Assembly: GCA_037440065.1 (NCBI GenBank)
Contig: JBBIUV010000017.1
Span: forward strand, 310,001 to 374,000
DNA: 64,000 nucleotides
Origin: UBA1563 sp037440065
GTDB lineage: Bacteria > Bacteroidota > Ignavibacteria > Ignavibacteriales > Ignavibacteriaceae
Direction of reading: 5' to 3'
Below the pieces are notes generated by a model. The model searched no databases, was not told the DNA's origin, and saw nothing but the letters and a program-made list of their open reading frames with translations. Both the position numbers and the translations under genes were made by a program. Of the stretch, positions 8,206-16,780 are shown one piece after another. Position 1 is the stretch's first letter. Every line of letters starts with the position of its first letter.

Positions 8206-9174
8206 ATGAATCGATCGAGATACTTTAATTATATTGAAGAGAAACTGGGCGTCCTTGCCTTTAGAATAAACATCAAGGGCAAATTAAATATCTTAGACTT
8301 GCATATGCATTCAGAAGATTTTTATCTCCATTTCTTAAATAAGTTATATTGCTGGCAACTTGTAAATATGAATAAAAAACTTCAAAATGTAGAAGCTATT
8401 GATTTAATTGATGATACTAATAAGATAATAATTCAAGTTTCTGCAACCAGTACTAAAGCGAAAATTGAATCGGCATTGAAAAAGAATATAATGCAGTCTT
8501 TAACTGGTTATACATTTAAGTTTGTTTCAATTTCGAATGATGCTAGCAAACTACGCAAATTAGTTTATGAGAATTCAAGTGGAATAAAATTCGAACCAGC
8601 AAATGATATAATGGATCTATCTTCTGTACTTGATGAAATAAAATCTAAAGAAATCCCCTTTCAAAGAATTATATATTCCTTTATTAAAGATGAATTAGGG
8701 GCTGAAATTGATATAATAAAATTGGATTCAAATCTTGCCACAATAATCAATATATTATCAGAGGAAGATTTGAACAAATTTGATACGGATTTGACAATCA
8801 ACAGTTTCGAAATTGATAGAAAAATTGAATTCAATAATCTTGACATCAGTAAAATTATAATCGAGGATTACAAAGTACATTACAATCGAGTCAATAAGAA
8901 ATATGAAGAATTTGACAAGCTAGGTAAGAATAAAAGTAATTCAGTATTGGCAAGCATTAGAGGTGAATATATTAAAAATATAAAAATAGACAATGACGAT
9001 GAATTGTTTTTTAAAGTTATAGACAATGTTCAGAATTTGGTCACTCAAAGTGCGAATTTTATTTCAATTCCATCTGATGAATTAGATCAGTGCATCCATA
9101 TCTTAGTGGTTGATGCGTTTATTCGGTGTAAAATATTTAAGAATCCAGAGAATTATAATTATGTTACTTCCTGA
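8206..9174 (+). CDS. SMEK-domain protein of an ABC-3C conflict system
   Basis: The 322-residue product begins with a SMEK-type domain (about residues 1-150). Diagnostic segments are LNILDLHMHSEDFYLHFLN, the acidic AIDLIDDTNKIIIQVSAT strand-turn-strand and YTFKFVSISND. This domain is found at the N-terminus of one component of ABC three-component (ABC-3C) systems, predicted from comparative genomics to act in biological conflict, probably against invading DNA. The remaining half is charged and mostly helical, with no catalytic motif that I can name. The gene overlaps the next by 14 bases, and the third gene overlaps the second by 10, so the three are translationally coupled. The start has no strong ribosome-binding site. 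The family assignment is from memory of the domain pattern. Confidence 0.75.
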   Translation: MNRSRYFNYIEEKLGVLAFRINIKGKLNILDLHMHSEDFYLHFLNKLYCWQLVNMNKKLQNVEAIDLIDDTNKIIIQVSATSTKAKIESALKKNIMQSLTGYTFKFVSISNDASKLRKLVYENSSGIKFEPANDIMDLSSVLDEIKSKEIPFQRIIYSFIKDELGAEIDIIKLDSNLATIINILSEEDLNKFDTDLTINSFEIDRKIEFNNLDISKIIIEDYKVHYNRVNKKYEEFDKLGKNKSNSVLASIRGEYIKNIKIDNDDELFFKVIDNVQNLVTQSANFISIPSDELDQCIHILVVDAFIRCKIFKNPENYNYVTS

Positions 9175-9388
9175 TAACATACGTCCAGAAAATAGCATTT
9201 ATTATAATGGTGCTAAAGTACTACAATGTCTACAAAAACAGAATAATCAAAATATGTTGGACTTGTATCAAAACGTTAAACAACTTACAAATATTTCTTT
9301 CCCAGTTTTTATATTATGCTTAGACTGGTTATTTTTAATTGACATCGCTATCGTTAACAACAATGGAAATATCGAATTATGTTTATAA
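9161..9388 (+). CDS. ABC-3C system middle component
   Basis: The 75-residue product starts at ATG 9161 (MLLPDNIRPENS), not at the upstream in-frame ATG 9110, which would lie deep inside the SMEK gene. The pattern MLLPDxxRPExS, then two helices, then a hydrophobic FPVFILCLDWLFLIDIAIVN segment and a short NGNIEL strand is that of the small winged-helix-like middle component of ABC-3C systems, which bridges the ATPase and the SMEK-type effector. Overlaps on both sides mark it as the centre of a three-gene operon. Confidence 0.75.
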   Translation: MLLPDNIRPENSIYYNGAKVLQCLQKQNNQNMLDLYQNVKQLTNISFPVFILCLDWLFLIDIAIVNNNGNIELCL

Positions 9389-11091
9389 AATCATTAACAA
9401 TTCTTAGTGATAGTGGAATCATCCGAGAAATATTTTTCAGAAAAGGAATCAATCTAATTGTTGATGAAAGCCTAGATCAAATAACCGGAAATAATGTTGG
9501 CAAGACAACAGTTTTAAAACTTGTTGACTTCTGTTTAGGGGCTAATCAAAAGAATATATATGTCGATCCTGAATCAAAGCGTGATGAATATACTTTGGTT
9601 AAGGAGTTTTTAATTCAGAACGAAGTTATAATTAAATTATTGTTGACAGATAATTTAGATGATAATGACGCAAATCAAATATTAATTGAAAGAAACTTCT
9701 TATCCCGCTCAAAAATTATAAGAAGAATTAATGGTGATAATTTTACAGAAGAAGAATTTGAAAGAAAATTGTTAAATCTTATTTTTCCAGATCATTTTGC
9801 TGAAAAACCAACGTTTAGACAAATCATTTCACACAATATTCGATACAAAGACGAAAGTATTAGCAATACATTAAAAACCCTTGATAAATATACATCAGAT
9901 GCAGAATATGAGACATTGTATTTGTTCCTATTTGGTTGTGAATTTACAAAAGGAAACACTAAGCAAGAAATATTATTAAATCTACGCCAAGAAGAAAATT
10001 ATAGAAATAGACTAGAAAATAAACAGACCAAAACTGCCTATGAAGCCGCTTTAGCAATTATTAATGATGAAATTACTGAACTCAATGAAAAAAAAGCCAA
10101 ATTGAATTTAAATGAAAATTACGAGGCAGATTTAGACAGATTAAACGATTTAAAATATAAAATAAATCGAACGAGTTCAGAAATAAGCAAGCTTAATATC
10201 CGGAAAGAAATTATTAGGGAAACTGAAAATGATCTAAAATCAGACACATCAAATATTGACTTAGATCAACTTAATATGATATACCAACAAGCTACTTCTA
10301 TGCTAAGTGGTATTCAAAAAACATTTGAGGAATTGGTTCAATATCATAATACAATGATATCTGAAAAGGTGAAATTTATATCAAGAGAGCTACCAAGTTT
10401 AGAAAGTAACATTAAAGGCAAAAAGGAATATCTAAACTCATTATTAAAGGAAGAGATTGAGTTATCATCAGTCATATCAAAAACCGATACATTTGAAGAG
10501 TTAGAATATTTAATTAAAGAATTGAATGACAGATTTAGAAATAAGGGTGAGTACGAGAACATTATTCAACAATTAGAAGAAGTTGAAGGTAATATAAAAG
10601 AATATACCAAACAGCTGAATGAAATTGATAATGAGTTGTTTTCAGATAACTTTGAACAGTCTGTAAAGAATCAACTTAATAAGTTTAACAAACATTTTTC
10701 ATCTATATCAACAATATTATACGATGAGAAATATGCACTGAAACATGATATCATTACAAATAGAAAAAATCAACGCATCTATAAATTTAGTGCATTTAAT
10801 ACTAATCTCAGTTCCGGTAAAAAACAAGGTGAAATATCTTGTTTTGACATAGCATATACATTATTCGCGGACGAGGAAAATATTCCATGTTTACATTTTC
10901 TTTTAAATGACAAAAAAGAACTCATGCACGATAACCAATTAGTGAAAATCGCGGAACTTGTGAACAAAAATAACATACAGTTTGTAGCTTCAATATTAAA
11001 AGATAAACTCCCCGCAGAACTAAACAGCGAAGAATATTTTATCGTTAAACTTTCCCAAGAAGATAAATTATTTAGAATAGAAAAACATTAA
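9379..11091 (+). CDS. ABC-3C system SMC-like ATPase (DUF2326 type)
   Basis: The 570-residue product has a P-loop GNNVGKTT at residues 37-44 within the first 100 residues. A long charged coiled coil follows at about 200-440, then a C-terminal half-site containing LSSGKKQGEISCFDIAY (ABC-signature region, about 475-490) and a LHFLLNDKKELMHDNQL segment where the Walker B/D-loop would be. This split ATPase head with a coiled coil is the architecture of SMC/Rad50-like ABC ATPases, and the C-terminal motifs match the DUF2326 ATPases of ABC-3C systems. Walker B is degenerate, which is usual for this group. It presumably drives the SMEK partner through the middle component. It is the last gene of the operon, and base composition is more AT-rich than the core genes to the right. 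Confidence 0.8.
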   Translation: MFIKSLTILSDSGIIREIFFRKGINLIVDESLDQITGNNVGKTTVLKLVDFCLGANQKNIYVDPESKRDEYTLVKEFLIQNEVIIKLLLTDNLDDNDANQILIERNFLSRSKIIRRINGDNFTEEEFERKLLNLIFPDHFAEKPTFRQIISHNIRYKDESISNTLKTLDKYTSDAEYETLYLFLFGCEFTKGNTKQEILLNLRQEENYRNRLENKQTKTAYEAALAIINDEITELNEKKAKLNLNENYEADLDRLNDLKYKINRTSSEISKLNIRKEIIRETENDLKSDTSNIDLDQLNMIYQQATSMLSGIQKTFEELVQYHNTMISEKVKFISRELPSLESNIKGKKEYLNSLLKEEIELSSVISKTDTFEELEYLIKELNDRFRNKGEYENIIQQLEEVEGNIKEYTKQLNEIDNELFSDNFEQSVKNQLNKFNKHFSSISTILYDEKYALKHDIITNRKNQRIYKFSAFNTNLSSGKKQGEISCFDIAYTLFADEENIPCLHFLLNDKKELMHDNQLVKIAELVNKNNIQFVASILKDKLPAELNSEEYFIVKLSQEDKLFRIEKH

Positions 11092-11303
11092 TAACATTCA
11101 ATAATATATTTTCAAAATCATTACACGAGTTTAAAACGGAAATAGGTATAACATCATTAATAAGTAAAGAGTCAAGAGAAAAATAATTTCCCCCGACGTC
11201 CCACCAAACCAATCATGCAGAAGCAGTTTTGATGCTCACTATATGTGTTCTTGTCATCTTAATATCCCATTTAATCTTGTTTGGCAAAGGATCCTAATAA
11301 CTG

Positions 11304-11450
11304 CTAAACAGTGTTGATTTTATGTTCAGGTAGGCATTCTCTCCCATCCAAATTAATCGCTTCTTCATCAATGATTTTAAGCTTAATAATGTCAAGCTTG
11401 CCAAGTTTTTTGTAATTTGGGGGGAAGGTTTGGGGGGAAGATTCAAAACA
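11304..11450 (-). pseudogene. Possible degenerate coding remnant
   Basis: A minus-strand frame reads KKLGKLDIIKLKIIDEEA then INLDGRECLPEHKINTV and stops at 11304-11306, continuing in frame after the stop with QLLGSFAKQD. The hydrophilic, regular composition looks coding, but there is no start and the frame runs back into the tRNA terminator. The family is not recognised. It could be the tail of a transposase or integrase left beside the tRNA, but nothing shows that directly. Confidence 0.25.
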
Positions 11451-11464
11451 ATTCAAATTCTTTA

Positions 11465-11504
11465 AAACTAAAAAACCTTATAAGTGATTATCTTACAAGG
11501 TTTT
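11465..11504 (-). terminator. Terminator of the tRNA gene
   Basis: On the minus strand, a 13-bp stem with one mismatch (AAAACCTTGTAAG / CTTATAAGGTTTT) and a 7-nt loop is followed by T-rich sequence, 8 bases after the tRNA 3' end. Confidence 0.8.
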
Positions 11505-11511
11505 AAGTGTG

Positions 11512-11585
11512 TGGGCTCAGAAGGACTTGAACCTCCGACCCGCTGATTATGAGTCAGCTGCTCTAACCAACTGAGCTATGAGCCC
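11512..11585 (-). tRNA. tRNA with anticodon CAT (elongator Met or Ile2)
   Basis: The minus strand folds as a complete cloverleaf of 74 nt. The acceptor arm is GGGCTCA/TGAGCCC, the D-arm GCTC-AGTTGGTTA-GAGC, and the anticodon arm GCTGA-CTCATAA-TCAGC with anticodon CAT. The T-arm is GGAGG-TTCAAGT-CCTTC and the discriminator is A. The 3' CCA is not encoded (ACA follows). The CAT anticodon can be elongator Met, initiator Met or lysidine-modified Ile2. The acceptor begins with a G-C pair, so it is not a typical initiator; Met versus Ile2 is left open. Its 3' end points toward the accessory region to the left, the usual orientation for integration of islands into tRNA genes. Confidence 0.93.
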
Positions 11586-11824
11586 ATAAATTTTTCTCAA
11601 TTGATGTTCAAAATTAATCCTTTTCTACCGTTTTAACAAAACTTTCTAAAAAATCTTTCCTCTTTCTCAATACTTGGAAACAAATTATCAAAGTTAAAAA
11701 TTGTTGACCATCCACTAAAAACTTCCCCTTCAAAATCGATCGAAATAATGACTTTTAAAGAAAGAAAATTGGAATAATTATTGATTGTCAACTGCCAATA
11801 ATTAGTTTTGTTAAAATTAGGGCT

Positions 11825-11870
11825 GCAAAAAATTTTTGCTGCAATCTGAGAGAATAAATAAATATATTTG
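11825..11870 (+). promoter_or_regulatory. Candidate promoter and operator for the cytochrome locus
   Basis: TATATTTG at 11863-11870 matches the Bacteroidota -7 element exactly, but no good -33 TTTG stands at the usual distance. A near-perfect palindrome GCAAAAAATTTTTGC (11825-11839) lies just upstream. It could bind a dimeric regulator such as the MarR protein encoded at the end of the locus; that link is inference. Confidence 0.35.
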
Positions 11871-11903
11871 TTTAATTTACATTAACACAAAATAGGATTC
11901 TGT

Positions 11904-13184
11904 ATGAAAAAATGTCTTTACACTTTCCTTTTGATTCTACTTCTTCCGGCATTTTCTCCGGCTCAAAATATTAATGGTAGAATCACCTCAATGTTTTATA
12001 GCTTCCAGCGTTATGACAGCCCGGGAAGTTCAGCTAAATATTTAAGAAACTATGATATGGTTTCTCTCAATGTAAATAAAAACAACTATTCTCTCCGTAC
12101 CCTATTTAACTACGAAACCGATTTCTTCGAACAACAAACTAAGGATCCAAGAGTAAGATTTTATAATCTGTTTGTTGAGGGGAGAAATCTTTTTGATGTT
12201 GCAACTGTAAAAATCGGAAGGCAACCGATCATCAATTCTATTGCAGGCGGAGTGTTTGACGGTGCTACGGTAAAAGTGAATTATTGGGATATGCAGTTTA
12301 CAGGTTATTATGGAGCCAATGTTCCTGCATATCAAAAACTTGAATTGATTAATGACTGGTCAAACAATGATATTTATGGCGCAAAAGTTACCTCTTCAAA
12401 ATTGACAAACTTTTTCTTCGGCTTAAGTTATCTCCATAAAAACTATAAACCGAAGGATTATACTTCGCTGAGGCTTGACTCATTGTTTAACCCTTACACA
12501 GCTACAATTAAACGTGATGCAAGCACTTACGATTTTGTGTCTGCTGAAGCAAGCTATGATAATCAGAACGGATTTTCCGTCGACACTAGATATAATTTTG
12601 ACTTAAATTATATAAAAACCTCTCTGTTTGAATTAGAAGGACGATATAATACAAACGAAAAATTAGGTCTTCTCTTCTATTACAATTACCGCGAACCGAT
12701 GCTAAAGTACAATACGGTCCTTTCAGTTTTCGATGGACAAAATTCGCAGGAATTTGAAATTGGGGCCGATTACAAAATATGTCCTTCCCTCACGATTCTT
12801 GCAAAAATTGGTGATGTAATCTATAATGATGAATCTTCTCAACGCATTTCCGTTGGATGTAACACAACATATGGCTCACTTTTCTATAGAAAGAATTTGG
12901 GTTATGCCGGCGAATTGGATGCAGTTTCACTGTCAACTGGATATTCTTTCATGGAAGGATTTTTAACACCTTCAATTGGTGCCGCTTATTCTCATTACAA
13001 ATTAAATGCGGATGATCAGACACATAACCTGATTTCATTATTGGCCAACCTAAATGTTCGTCCGTGGAGAACTCTCTCTTGCGATGTTCAAGGCCAATTC
13101 TTAAATAATCCTTTGTACAAACATGATCTACGATTAATGTTTAAAATTAACTATTGGTTTAACTCTAATTTAAACGTGATGTAA
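11904..13184 (+). CDS. Outer-membrane beta-barrel protein of a cytochrome locus
   Basis: The 426-residue product has a signal peptide (MKKCLYTFLLILLLPAFSPAQ). The rest is an alternating aromatic/polar pattern of many amphipathic strands rich in Tyr, Asn and Asp (NYDMVSLNVNKNNYSLRT, YWDMQFTGYYGAN, EASYDNQNGFSVDTRYNF), typical of a beta-barrel of roughly 20 or more strands. No heme motif is present. It is followed after one base by a 14-heme cytochrome and then two further cytochromes. In porin-cytochrome conduits, a barrel of this kind holds a multiheme cytochrome in the outer membrane so electrons can cross. The barrel is not closely similar to MtrB as far as I can judge. The conduit role is inferred from context. 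Confidence 0.7.
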   Translation: MKKCLYTFLLILLLPAFSPAQNINGRITSMFYSFQRYDSPGSSAKYLRNYDMVSLNVNKNNYSLRTLFNYETDFFEQQTKDPRVRFYNLFVEGRNLFDVATVKIGRQPIINSIAGGVFDGATVKVNYWDMQFTGYYGANVPAYQKLELINDWSNNDIYGAKVTSSKLTNFFFGLSYLHKNYKPKDYTSLRLDSLFNPYTATIKRDASTYDFVSAEASYDNQNGFSVDTRYNFDLNYIKTSLFELEGRYNTNEKLGLLFYYNYREPMLKYNTVLSVFDGQNSQEFEIGADYKICPSLTILAKIGDVIYNDESSQRISVGCNTTYGSLFYRKNLGYAGELDAVSLSTGYSFMEGFLTPSIGAAYSHYKLNADDQTHNLISLLANLNVRPWRTLSCDVQGQFLNNPLYKHDLRLMFKINYWFNSNLNVM

Positions 13185-13185
13185 T

Positions 13186-14400
13186 ATGAAAATAAAACAT
13201 TTTTATACCCTGCTTTTTCTAACAGTGACTGCTGTAATAGCATTTGCTGCATTCTCGGTTCAGCGAACACAAAATGACGGTGAGACGGGAAATAATAAAT
13301 CACGTATCAAATTTTCTCATCAATTTCATTCTGAAATAACGGATTGCAAGGGTTGCCACACCAAAGCAGCTGATGCAAAAACCATGAAGGATGATTTGTT
13401 ACCAAAAATGGAAAACTGTGCAACTTGTCATGATGTTGAAAATACTGATGAATGTAACAAGTGTCATTATGATTCCGTTCAAGAACCATTGATTCAAAAA
13501 AAATCAACCATCATTTTTAATCATAGTTTTCATGTTGGTAAAAATGTTGAATGTACCTACTGCCATAAGGGACTTGATAAAGTAGATTACGCTTTTGAAT
13601 CTGCCGGAAGCGTTCCTTCTATGGAAACATGTGCAACTTGCCATGGTGAAAAGAAAACCGCATCATTAGCATGTGAAGCCTGTCATATTTCAACTGCAAA
13701 TCTTTTACCGAAATCGCATAACGTAGTTGATTTCAAAAAAAGTCATAAGTTCTTAGCTGAAAAACCAAATGCAAATTGTGTAATGTGTCATGATAATAAT
13801 TCATGCGAAGAATGCCATACCGGAACAACCATGTTAACAGAAACCGGAACATGGACAAACTTTTATGCTCCTTACAAACCTCACACTTTTGTTGATGGAA
13901 CAAAGCAACAGCAAATTTCAAGAGTGCATGATCTGAATTATCCATTCACTCACGGAATTGATGCAAAAGGAAAAGAAACAAATTGCCAAACTTGCCATCA
14001 AGTAGAAACTTTTTGTGTAAGCTGTCATGAAAACAAGGCAGGTGATCTTCATTATTTAGGTATAGCTCCAACTAACCACAAGAGTCCTAACTTCACAACG
14101 TTTGGTGTTGGTTCGGGCGGTGGTGAACACGCAACGTTAGCCAGAAGAGACATCGAAAGATGCGCTTCGTGTCATGAATCAAGTGGAGCTGATCCGGTTT
14201 GCATTACCTGTCATGTTGATAATCTACCGGGCAAAGGGAATAATCTTAAAACGCATCCAGTCGGTTTTATGAAGAACGAACATGGATCCTGGCATGATTC
14301 TGACGGAGCCGTATGTTACACGTGTCATATCGGAGCTTCGTCAAATGGAATTCCGGGAGTCGGGTTCTGTGGTTATTGTCATGGAAGTCAAGCAAACTAA
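13186..14400 (+). CDS. Periplasmic 14-heme cytochrome c
   Basis: The 404-residue product has an N-terminal signal or anchor (residues 5-22) and fourteen CxxCH heme-attachment motifs spread over the whole length, from CKGCH near residue 46 to CGYCH near residue 398. All are the standard two-residue spacing. Many His lie just before the motifs (FSHQFH, FNHSFH, KKSHKF), fitting bis-His ligation as in cytochrome c7/c3-type multiheme proteins. There is no lipobox, so it is probably soluble or membrane-anchored in the periplasm. It follows the barrel gene after one base and precedes the large lipoprotein cytochrome. It is the likely carrier between the inner membrane and the outer-membrane conduit. 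Confidence 0.9.
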   Translation: MKIKHFYTLLFLTVTAVIAFAAFSVQRTQNDGETGNNKSRIKFSHQFHSEITDCKGCHTKAADAKTMKDDLLPKMENCATCHDVENTDECNKCHYDSVQEPLIQKKSTIIFNHSFHVGKNVECTYCHKGLDKVDYAFESAGSVPSMETCATCHGEKKTASLACEACHISTANLLPKSHNVVDFKKSHKFLAEKPNANCVMCHDNNSCEECHTGTTMLTETGTWTNFYAPYKPHTFVDGTKQQQISRVHDLNYPFTHGIDAKGKETNCQTCHQVETFCVSCHENKAGDLHYLGIAPTNHKSPNFTTFGVGSGGGEHATLARRDIERCASCHESSGADPVCITCHVDNLPGKGNNLKTHPVGFMKNEHGSWHDSDGAVCYTCHIGASSNGIPGVGFCGYCHGSQAN

Positions 14401-14430
14401 GTTGATTAACTTAAAATTTTGGAAATAATT

Positions 14431-16752
14431 ATGAAAAAGACATTACTTATCTACTTGTTATTAATTTTTCCTGCTTTGTTTTTGCTCTCTTGTAGTGAAG
14501 AGAGTTCACAATTAGAAGCATTAGAAAATCTTAACATTCACCAACCGGGTGTAATGGATTCAACTTCCGCTAATTTCCACGGGAAGTTCTTTGTACAAAA
14601 AAACATGAAATTTACTGATTGCCAAAAATGCCATGGTAAAGATCTTAAAGGTGGTATCACGATGGCAAAAAGTTGTGGTGAATGCCATTCTCTTGCAACA
14701 ATTCACTTAAACTTAAATGGAGTTCAAGATACCGCATCAACAAATTTTCATGGAAGATATTTATTACAACACAGTTTAGCTGATTGCGGTCAATGTCACG
14801 GTAAAACATTTACCGGTGGTGCAAGCAGCCCTAGTTGCGCAAAATGTCACGAAGCAATTTCTGTACATAAAACAAATTTGCTCGATCCGGCATCAGCAGA
14901 TTTTCATGGTAAATTTCCTTTAATCAATAAATTCTCTCAATGTCAATCTTGCCATGGTAATAATTTTCAAGGTGGAATTTCAAGCCCAACTTGTGCAAGT
15001 GCTGGATGCCATAAATCAATAGATGTTCATAAAGAGGGAATAGTTGATACAGCTTCAGTTAATTTCCACGGTAAATATCAATTTAAAGACGGACTTAAAG
15101 ATTGTTCATCATGCCACGGTGTAGATTTTAAAGGTGGAATCCAGAGTCCGGCCTGCACTACTTGTCATACAGCGCTTTCAACTCACCAAGATGGAATCGT
15201 GGATCCAAATTCACCTAATTTTCATGGGAAATATGATTTAACAAATGGATTTGCCCCTTGCCAAAAATGCCATGGAGATAATTTCCAAGGAAGTGTAACA
15301 AGCCCAAGTTGTTCTAATTGCCATAAATCGATTGATATTCATAAAACAGGAATTACTGATCAGAATTCTGCCAATTTCCACGGAAGGTATAAATTAAAAT
15401 CAGGTTTTGCCGATTGTACTTCATGTCATGGAAAAACCTTCACCGGTGGACTCCAAAGTCCATCATGCGCAACTGCTACCTGCCATGCGACTATAACGGT
15501 ACATAAAGCTGGAATTGTCGATGCGAATTCTCCGGATTTTCATGGAAAATATCCGCTAGCAGGAGGAAAATTTACGGCTTGTCAATCTTGTCATGGTGAT
15601 AATTTCCAGGGTGGATTGAATAGCCCAACATGTTCAACTTGTCATGCCTCGATCGATGTTCATAAGTCGGGAATCGTAGATTCCAACTCTCCTAATTTTC
15701 ACGGAAAGTATAAATTAAAATCAGGGCTCTCAGATTGCACTTCATGCCACGGAAGTTCATTTACCGGTGGAACACAAAGTCCGTCTTGTACCACTTGCCA
15801 TTCAACGATCGATGTCCATAAATCAGGAATCAATGATCAGAATTCTCCTAATTTCCATGGAAAGTACCCACTCACAAATGGATTCACACCATGTAAAACT
15901 TGCCATGGAGACAATTTCCAGGGAGGTACTAACGGTGTTGCTTGTACAACCTGTCATGGCTCAATCACTGTACATAAGACAGGAATTACTGATAAGAATT
16001 CAAGTAATTTCCACGGAAAATTCTTAAAAGCGGACAATTGGAATATTTCAAAATGCTCAAGTTGTCATGGATCAAATTTCGCCGGTGGAACACAAAGTCC
16101 TACCTGCAAAACTAGTGGTTGTCATACAAGTGCTCAAGGTCCCGCAGCATGTAATACTTGCCATGGTGATTTTAACAATCCATCCCAAGTCTCACCTCCA
16201 AGAGATTTAAATGGAAATACTTCTACTTCTTCCCCCGGAGTTGGTGCACATGTGAAACATTTATCCGCATTTGCAAATGGAACTTCACTTGCATGTTCTG
16301 AATGCCATTCTGTTCCAACTGATGTTAATACTACCGGACATCTGGGGAGTGACGGAAAAGCAGAATTAAGTTTCGGAGCTTTCACAAATAAATTAGGTGG
16401 AACTTCATATGATTTTGGAAATAACAAATGTGTTAATACTTATTGCCACGGAAACTTTGAATTTAAGAAATCTGATGCCTCATCCGTGTCGCAAAATCAA
16501 TACACAGCGGATAAAATGGTGGGCAACAAAAGAGCTCCGCAATGGAACTTGCTTGACGGCAGCGAATTAAAATGTTCAAGTTGTCATGGTAAAAGTGATA
16601 CCGATCCATCACCAATTGGGCATGTTTCCTACACAATTGACCAATGCGTATGGTGTCACTCAACGGTTGTGGATGCATCCGGTACAATAATTGATAAATC
16701 TAGACATATAAATGGAAAAGCAAACGTATTTGGAACAAAAATCCGTAAATAA
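14431..16752 (+). CDS. Outer-membrane lipoprotein cytochrome with about 25 hemes in ten tandem repeats
   Basis: The ATG at 14431 gives 773 residues with a lipoprotein signal: LLSC ends at Cys21. The TTG at 14419 is a less likely start. Residues about 35-565 are ten tandem repeats of about 52 residues. Each carries NFHGKY, a CxxCH, GG-x-x-SP, a second heme motif and a VHKxG segment: two hemes and two conserved non-motif His per repeat, fitting bis-His ligation. I count 21 CxxCH and four CxxxxCH motifs. The last 200 residues resemble the CxxxxCH...CxxCH domain known from Geobacter-type cytochromes (GAHVKHL, then CSECH, CVNTYCH, CSSCH, CVWCH). It is probably surface-exposed or docked on the beta-barrel, forming a molecular wire. 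Confidence 0.9.
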   Translation: MKKTLLIYLLLIFPALFLLSCSEESSQLEALENLNIHQPGVMDSTSANFHGKFFVQKNMKFTDCQKCHGKDLKGGITMAKSCGECHSLATIHLNLNGVQDTASTNFHGRYLLQHSLADCGQCHGKTFTGGASSPSCAKCHEAISVHKTNLLDPASADFHGKFPLINKFSQCQSCHGNNFQGGISSPTCASAGCHKSIDVHKEGIVDTASVNFHGKYQFKDGLKDCSSCHGVDFKGGIQSPACTTCHTALSTHQDGIVDPNSPNFHGKYDLTNGFAPCQKCHGDNFQGSVTSPSCSNCHKSIDIHKTGITDQNSANFHGRYKLKSGFADCTSCHGKTFTGGLQSPSCATATCHATITVHKAGIVDANSPDFHGKYPLAGGKFTACQSCHGDNFQGGLNSPTCSTCHASIDVHKSGIVDSNSPNFHGKYKLKSGLSDCTSCHGSSFTGGTQSPSCTTCHSTIDVHKSGINDQNSPNFHGKYPLTNGFTPCKTCHGDNFQGGTNGVACTTCHGSITVHKTGITDKNSSNFHGKFLKADNWNISKCSSCHGSNFAGGTQSPTCKTSGCHTSAQGPAACNTCHGDFNNPSQVSPPRDLNGNTSTSSPGVGAHVKHLSAFANGTSLACSECHSVPTDVNTTGHLGSDGKAELSFGAFTNKLGGTSYDFGNNKCVNTYCHGNFEFKKSDASSVSQNQYTADKMVGNKRAPQWNLLDGSELKCSSCHGKSDTDPSPIGHVSYTIDQCVWCHSTVVDASGTIIDKSRHINGKANVFGTKIRK

Positions 16753-16780
16753 CTACTACATAAATCAAAAAGGTGAAAAA

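Larger units (their letters stand above)
11092..11511. other. Intergenic junction between accessory block and tRNA
   Basis: No intact gene is seen. A tandem repeat of TTTGGGGGGAAG lies at about 11417-11441, giving two G6 runs. AGGTATAAC at 11144-11152 is the reverse complement of GTTATACCT at 8134-8142. A degenerate minus-strand coding trace and a tRNA terminator are listed separately. Confidence 0.4.

Noticed and set aside
8134..11152. Inverted 9-bp repeat GTTATACCT / AGGTATAAC flanking the ABC-3C genes
   Set aside because: Nine bases in a few kilobases of AT-rich DNA can match by chance, and no target-site duplication or transposase accompanies it.
15767..16027. 86-codon frame inside the large cytochrome gene
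   Set aside because: A shadow frame produced by the tandem repeats of the cytochrome in another reading frame.
14640..16060. Tandem DNA repeats as a possible noncoding repeat array
   Set aside because: The repeats keep the reading frame and heme motifs, so they are protein repeats of the cytochrome.
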